Part shown: one piece after another, positions 60,142-64,000 of the stretch
Position numbering within the stretch: the first letter of the stretch is position 1
Layout: each line of letters opens with the position of its first letter
Assembly (NCBI GenBank): GCA_008692225.1
Contig: VICG01000005.1
Coordinates: 2,119,001 to 2,183,000 of the forward strand
Length of the DNA stretch: 64,000 nt
From: Monilinia fructicola
Lineage: Eukaryota; Ascomycota; Leotiomycetes; Helotiales; Sclerotiniaceae
Direction: 5' to 3'
Made by a program: the position numbers and the translations under genes
Notes under the pieces: generated by a model
Seen by the model: only the letters and a program-made list of their open reading frames with translations
Database searches by the model: none
Told to the model about the DNA's origin: nothing

Positions 60142-60748
60142 TGCCACACATGATATCTTGTGTCATGAAGATATCTCACGATGCGAACCATGGCCACTGT
60201 ACCCGGAAACCTGGATGCCTTTATGGATGGAAATGGGCATTCGTCGATTGCGGCTCAAAAGCGGGAAAAGTGGTGCACACCAGTACAAACCCTCAAGATA
60301 ACTTCAAGAGTGGTGACAAGAGTTATTGATGAACTGCGTTTCATGATTGGTACGATTGTCGGGAATCAGTAGCTTTTTCGAATATATCTGCATTTAGAGC
60401 GGGGGTATCTATTCGCTTGCTTCGGCTTTCTTATACATGTTGAACTTGCCGCTTTAACTCATTCTGACGGCTGAATGAAATGGACGAGACAGTGGGGGTT
60501 CATATCGATCCCTACCTACAATCGTAGTCATGCCATTGTGACTCGCCATGGGGAATTTGCACATGCAATGATACACAGCCAGCCTCAATTCCTCTCATTC
60601 GTCAAATCACTATCACACTTAACGAAGGACACTTTGACACCCCAGGCTCGTGTGTTTCGAAATGTCTTCATCTCTTCCTTTCAATCGGCCTCATGGACTA
60701 CTATTCAACAACATTATATCCAGAGCGGAATAGGTGTCTATTGTCAAG
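60142..60748. other. divergent intergenic region
   Basis: Leader DNA of the DUF6590 gene and the downstream coiled-coil gene. An in-frame stretch upstream of 60749 without an ATG suggests a possible earlier exon, but no splice pair was fixed. Confidence 0.5.
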
Positions 60749-63019
60749 ATGTTTAGTCTCAAGAGAATTCGACTTGAAGAAACACGAATGAGGGCGACAA
60801 CTGACAACTCTAGCCGGATGTTTGTACAGCCATGCGGCATTCGGCAGGAAGAGAAAAGCACACCAGAGAAATTAGAAGTGAAGGAGATCAAACGAAAAAT
60901 CAGAAGACCAGAAAATCTAGATTCCATGGTACCAGTTGCTCCTGGTTTTGAAAGGACTGGCCCACATACCCTAAATCCATCGAAAGCAAAACGTCGCCGG
61001 AAGAAGAAGAGGAAGAAGAATAAGTCGTACATCACGACCAGGCCAGAGATCCAAAAGCATAGTTGCTCAGATTCTGAGCACGATAATAAATCAGTGATGT
61101 TTGGTGAGCCTCAACCCAGGCTGGCGATCGAGCAGGAATACCACAGTGGAAGTATCTTCCATCCAAGCTCAACACCACGTGTCCTTGTTTCTACCGCGCC
61201 ACGAGAGCTTCAATACCCAGATACTCTAGAAGAAGTAGCATCCACAAATCAGTCCTTGAATGGGATAAACAGTACACGCACGCCTTCTCATCGGATATCT
61301 GAGCCCAAACTCAAAGATCTATTATTGCCATATATCATACACAATATTGAGAGCACGGAAGATTCTCAACCTATTAGCCATATCCTTGAGACATTACCGC
61401 ATCAGAGTACAGCTGTAGACGCTAATATTTACACTCGTTCGCAATCTGTTCCCACAATTCCGTCCAGTAGAAGCCAAGCTCATTTTGACGAAAATGGCAG
61501 GCGGCATTCCGAGCCAGATCACGGCCATTGGAAAGTCCCATCCTTCAAATCAATACTTCCCACAGTTTTGGAACAAAAAAATCAGAATTCTACTTGGGGT
61601 CATGATATAAACCTTTCTGAATCAATCAAAAATCATAGCAAAGACGTTTTGATGGAAGATTTCTCAGCAGTCAATTCACCCAACATGCATGGGCACTTTG
61701 AGTCTTCAGATAGACATGCTGAAGATACATCCTCTACATTTGAACTCTCTATGCTGTACGATCAGTGGCAACGAATTTCATACATGAGGTCTCACATATC
61801 TGCGCGTCGCGAGACACTTCGCGTCATGCGTGGGAAATTGCGCTCGCTACGAGACGACAAATCTCTTGCAGACGATGCATACTTTAGAGAAGTTAAAATG
61901 AGGGAGTTGAACATGCCTTTTCCGCGCCCATGGTGGCCTAGAAAAACTTTGGAAGAATTAGTTTGCGATTCTCAGAAAGCCAGAGATGAATATGGTCCTT
62001 TAGAAGATGAATACAATAATGTTGAGAATGATCTATCCTCACAAGAATATCAATTATCACAACAGGAAGAACACTTTTATAGCCAACTACAGGATCCATC
62101 ACGATTTATCTTCACGCCAATAGACTCTGAAAAGGCTAAGGGTCTACCAGAGAAGTCAGAGAATCTCAAGCCGCATGAATCACATCCATTGGTAGAGGCT
62201 TATCTTTCCAAGCTCGGGAAACTTGACATCCTTCGTGAACGTTACGATGAAGTCTTGGATGAGAAGTTGAATCTAGAAGAACAACTAGCTACGAGGCAGC
62301 GTTTTGATATGATCCTCATGCCTGAGAATCAGCAATGGTTGGATAGTTCTCAGGCTCAATTAGACAATCTAAGTTCTGAGATTCAAGTTACAGAAGAAGA
62401 GGAGAGAGAATTACGGCAGCAGTGCTTCTCAATGGGTCTTGTAGATGAAAGTGGAGAGCCGACAGAGACGTCAATACTGAACCAGGAAGGCTCAACGTTC
62501 AGCAGATGTCCTGATAGATTCGATAGTCCACGCGAGTATGTTCAAATTTCCTCACTATTACCTCCAGAGCAGAGCAATATTGAAATCAACCTAGAGAAAT
62601 CAGACTCTGATCACAACTACTTAGCAAGAAATGAGCGTTTTGATCGATGGTCACTAGAGAAACTTCAGATTTCTCTTGTTGAGGTTGATAGATATGCAAA
62701 TTGCTTCAACATTCGTGATGAAGTAAGGGATTTATGGAAGATCAAACAAGAAACTTGCAAAGAAAGCTTCACAACTGTTTGGTTTACTGATGGCTTTACG
62801 AATAATGCTCCAAAATCTACGGGATTATCATCTTATCATTCGACTTTGCAGTATGTTCCTTGTACAAAATCAAGCTGTGATGAATTTCCAACATCGCATC
62901 TTGTACTTTCTAAGGAATCATCTCAGAGTAGGTCGAGAAATCTGGGAAGCAGTGAAGAGGAGGCTATAGCATGTGTTCTACCACTCTCAGATATCGTTTC
63001 TACTACAATTACTGTATGA
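60749..63019 (+). CDS. hypothetical coiled-coil protein, about 756 residues
   Basis: Not recognised. One uninterrupted exon from an ATG at 60749. The N-terminus is strongly basic with a nuclear-localisation-like cluster (KAKRRRKKKRKKNKS near residue 85). About 230 disordered, Ser/His-rich residues follow, then a helical region from residue ~330 (LYDQWQRISYMRSHISARRE, LRVMRGKLRSLRDDKSLADD). A conserved-looking NMPFPRPWWPRKTLEELV lies near 395, and long coiled coils follow (EDEYNNVENDLSSQEYQLSQ, LNLEEQLATRQRF, SSEIQVTEEEERELRQQCF). The C-terminus has ERFDRWSLEKLQISLVEVDR near residue 630, and the tail is Ser-rich. No membrane span. The PWWP-like 'PRPWW' is too short to call a domain. Nuclear location is inferred from the basic cluster. 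Confidence 0.75.
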   Translation: MFSLKRIRLEETRMRATTDNSSRMFVQPCGIRQEEKSTPEKLEVKEIKRKIRRPENLDSMVPVAPGFERTGPHTLNPSKAKRRRKKKRKKNKSYITTRPEIQKHSCSDSEHDNKSVMFGEPQPRLAIEQEYHSGSIFHPSSTPRVLVSTAPRELQYPDTLEEVASTNQSLNGINSTRTPSHRISEPKLKDLLLPYIIHNIESTEDSQPISHILETLPHQSTAVDANIYTRSQSVPTIPSSRSQAHFDENGRRHSEPDHGHWKVPSFKSILPTVLEQKNQNSTWGHDINLSESIKNHSKDVLMEDFSAVNSPNMHGHFESSDRHAEDTSSTFELSMLYDQWQRISYMRSHISARRETLRVMRGKLRSLRDDKSLADDAYFREVKMRELNMPFPRPWWPRKTLEELVCDSQKARDEYGPLEDEYNNVENDLSSQEYQLSQQEEHFYSQLQDPSRFIFTPIDSEKAKGLPEKSENLKPHESHPLVEAYLSKLGKLDILRERYDEVLDEKLNLEEQLATRQRFDMILMPENQQWLDSSQAQLDNLSSEIQVTEEEERELRQQCFSMGLVDESGEPTETSILNQEGSTFSRCPDRFDSPREYVQISSLLPPEQSNIEINLEKSDSDHNYLARNERFDRWSLEKLQISLVEVDRYANCFNIRDEVRDLWKIKQETCKESFTTVWFTDGFTNNAPKSTGLSSYHSTLQYVPCTKSSCDEFPTSHLVLSKESSQSRSRNLGSSEEEAIACVLPLSDIVSTTITV

Positions 63020-64000
63020 CTACCTTGGGGGCTTGGATGCGAGGCTGGTATTCGTGGCAAGTAATATTTACCAAGGCATGATTATGTTTACTCACATTCT
63101 TCTTTCTTTTTCACGGAATGTTTGGACAGTTTTACAGAGCTCGGTCGAATGCAGGGAAAGTATAAGCGGGTGTCACAAAGCAAGGAGTCTATTTACTCAG
63201 GTATTTCTTTTGCGAGTTTGTCGTTTTGTTTATCCAAAAGCTTTGAGCCTGTCCATATTTAATCATCTTAAATTATCATTTGTTTTGACAATTAACAGCC
63301 TATTGAAGCCGATTTGACCTCGATTGTCTTTTTCTAGTACCAGTGTCCAGTGATCTACTCAATAATGCCAAACTTCCTGTCAGCAAGAGCCTCAACTCAT
63401 TTCTGCTTCGTAATTTTATATGCACCATATCGAGAAATTAAGAATAAACATATAAACGCCCAAGCCTTGATTAGAAGGACCAGCTATGCAGCTAGAAAGT
63501 GCAGCTGTTATGCCAACATTCTCCTCCCATTATTTAAGCGAATAATCTCAGCCCGTAGTCAGTCACTTGACGAAAGATAACATCGGATAAAGTAAGCACG
63601 GCAAGCCACATATCAATCCTATAGGATAGCCCTGCCACGCAATCATGTTTTACATCGCCTTCGACATATTAAAAGCCGAGTGTTACGCATCGAACAAACG
63701 ATCAGCCTATGGACTTTCCCATCTACAAGACACAGCATGTATTTCAGCTAGTACTAGCTTCCCCCACCCGGCCCGTTCCATGGCTTCGTCTCATCCCCTC
63801 TCAAAACCACCCTGGCGCATCGATCCAAGCAATCTCCACGGATAGCCAAGAACATTCCATTTTGACATAGGCACAACTAGGCCAAAAATAAGGAATCATC
63901 GACAATCCCATGTTGGCCAGTCAATTGCGCCTTGCAAACACGTACAAAACACGAATGGAAGCGAATAATATCTTGGTTTTGCTTATTTTGAGGATGTCTG
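63020..64000. other. intergenic to right edge
   Basis: 3' flank of the coiled-coil gene and AT-rich DNA. Frames on both strands are short and lack protein-like composition. Confidence 0.5.

Overview
The window is nuclear DNA from a filamentous ascomycete. Short GT-AG introns (about 40-250 nt) interrupt most genes, intergenic DNA is AT-rich and full of microsatellites, and the proteins (ERMES subunit Mdm34, YEATS protein Yaf9, fungal amidoligase-like and DUF6590 proteins) are Pezizomycotina types. The Mdm34 and calmodulin sequences look leotiomycete, probably Sclerotiniaceae (Botrytis/Sclerotinia/Monilinia relatives). The family assignment is inference. There are no bacterial operons, CRISPR arrays, rRNA genes or convincing tRNA genes.

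Layout: 1-8.5 kb holds the N-terminal and middle part of midasin (minus strand, running off the left edge), divergent from mitochondrial ribosomal protein bL12m. 10-13.2 kb holds a small Gly/His-rich gene, a decayed fungal ubiquitin-like-domain gene and an orphan. 14-28 kb is a run of housekeeping genes: amidoligase-like, CCDC47/DUF1682 ER protein, haspin kinase, GH47 mannosidase, calmodulin and t-SNARE Tlg2. 28.8-34.9 kb is gene-poor: one unknown coiled-coil gene, then relic coding DNA. 35-36.5 kb is an ENT nucleoside transporter; 38.7-42.5 kb is a large C2H2 zinc-finger protein. 42.5-48.6 kb is microsatellite-rich and contains inositol pentakisphosphate 2-kinase. 48.6-63 kb carries MDM34, YAF9, a COQ11-like dehydrogenase, SYF2, an unknown conserved gene, a DUF6590 gene and a large coiled-coil gene.

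The genes are not a biosynthetic cluster. They cover ribosome assembly, ER/Golgi protein handling and trafficking, Ca2+ and inositol-phosphate signalling, chromatin, splicing and ER-mitochondria contact.

The most striking pattern is that nine conserved genes carry about two dozen apparent frame breaks. Most are single-base and lie in or beside short homopolymers; one is a 4-base tandem unit. Other genes, including a 7.3-kb midasin exon, are perfectly open. I explain each break from protein-level continuity. Whether they are sequence errors or real lesions cannot be decided from this sequence alone. Exon coordinates were read by eye and may be off by a base or two.
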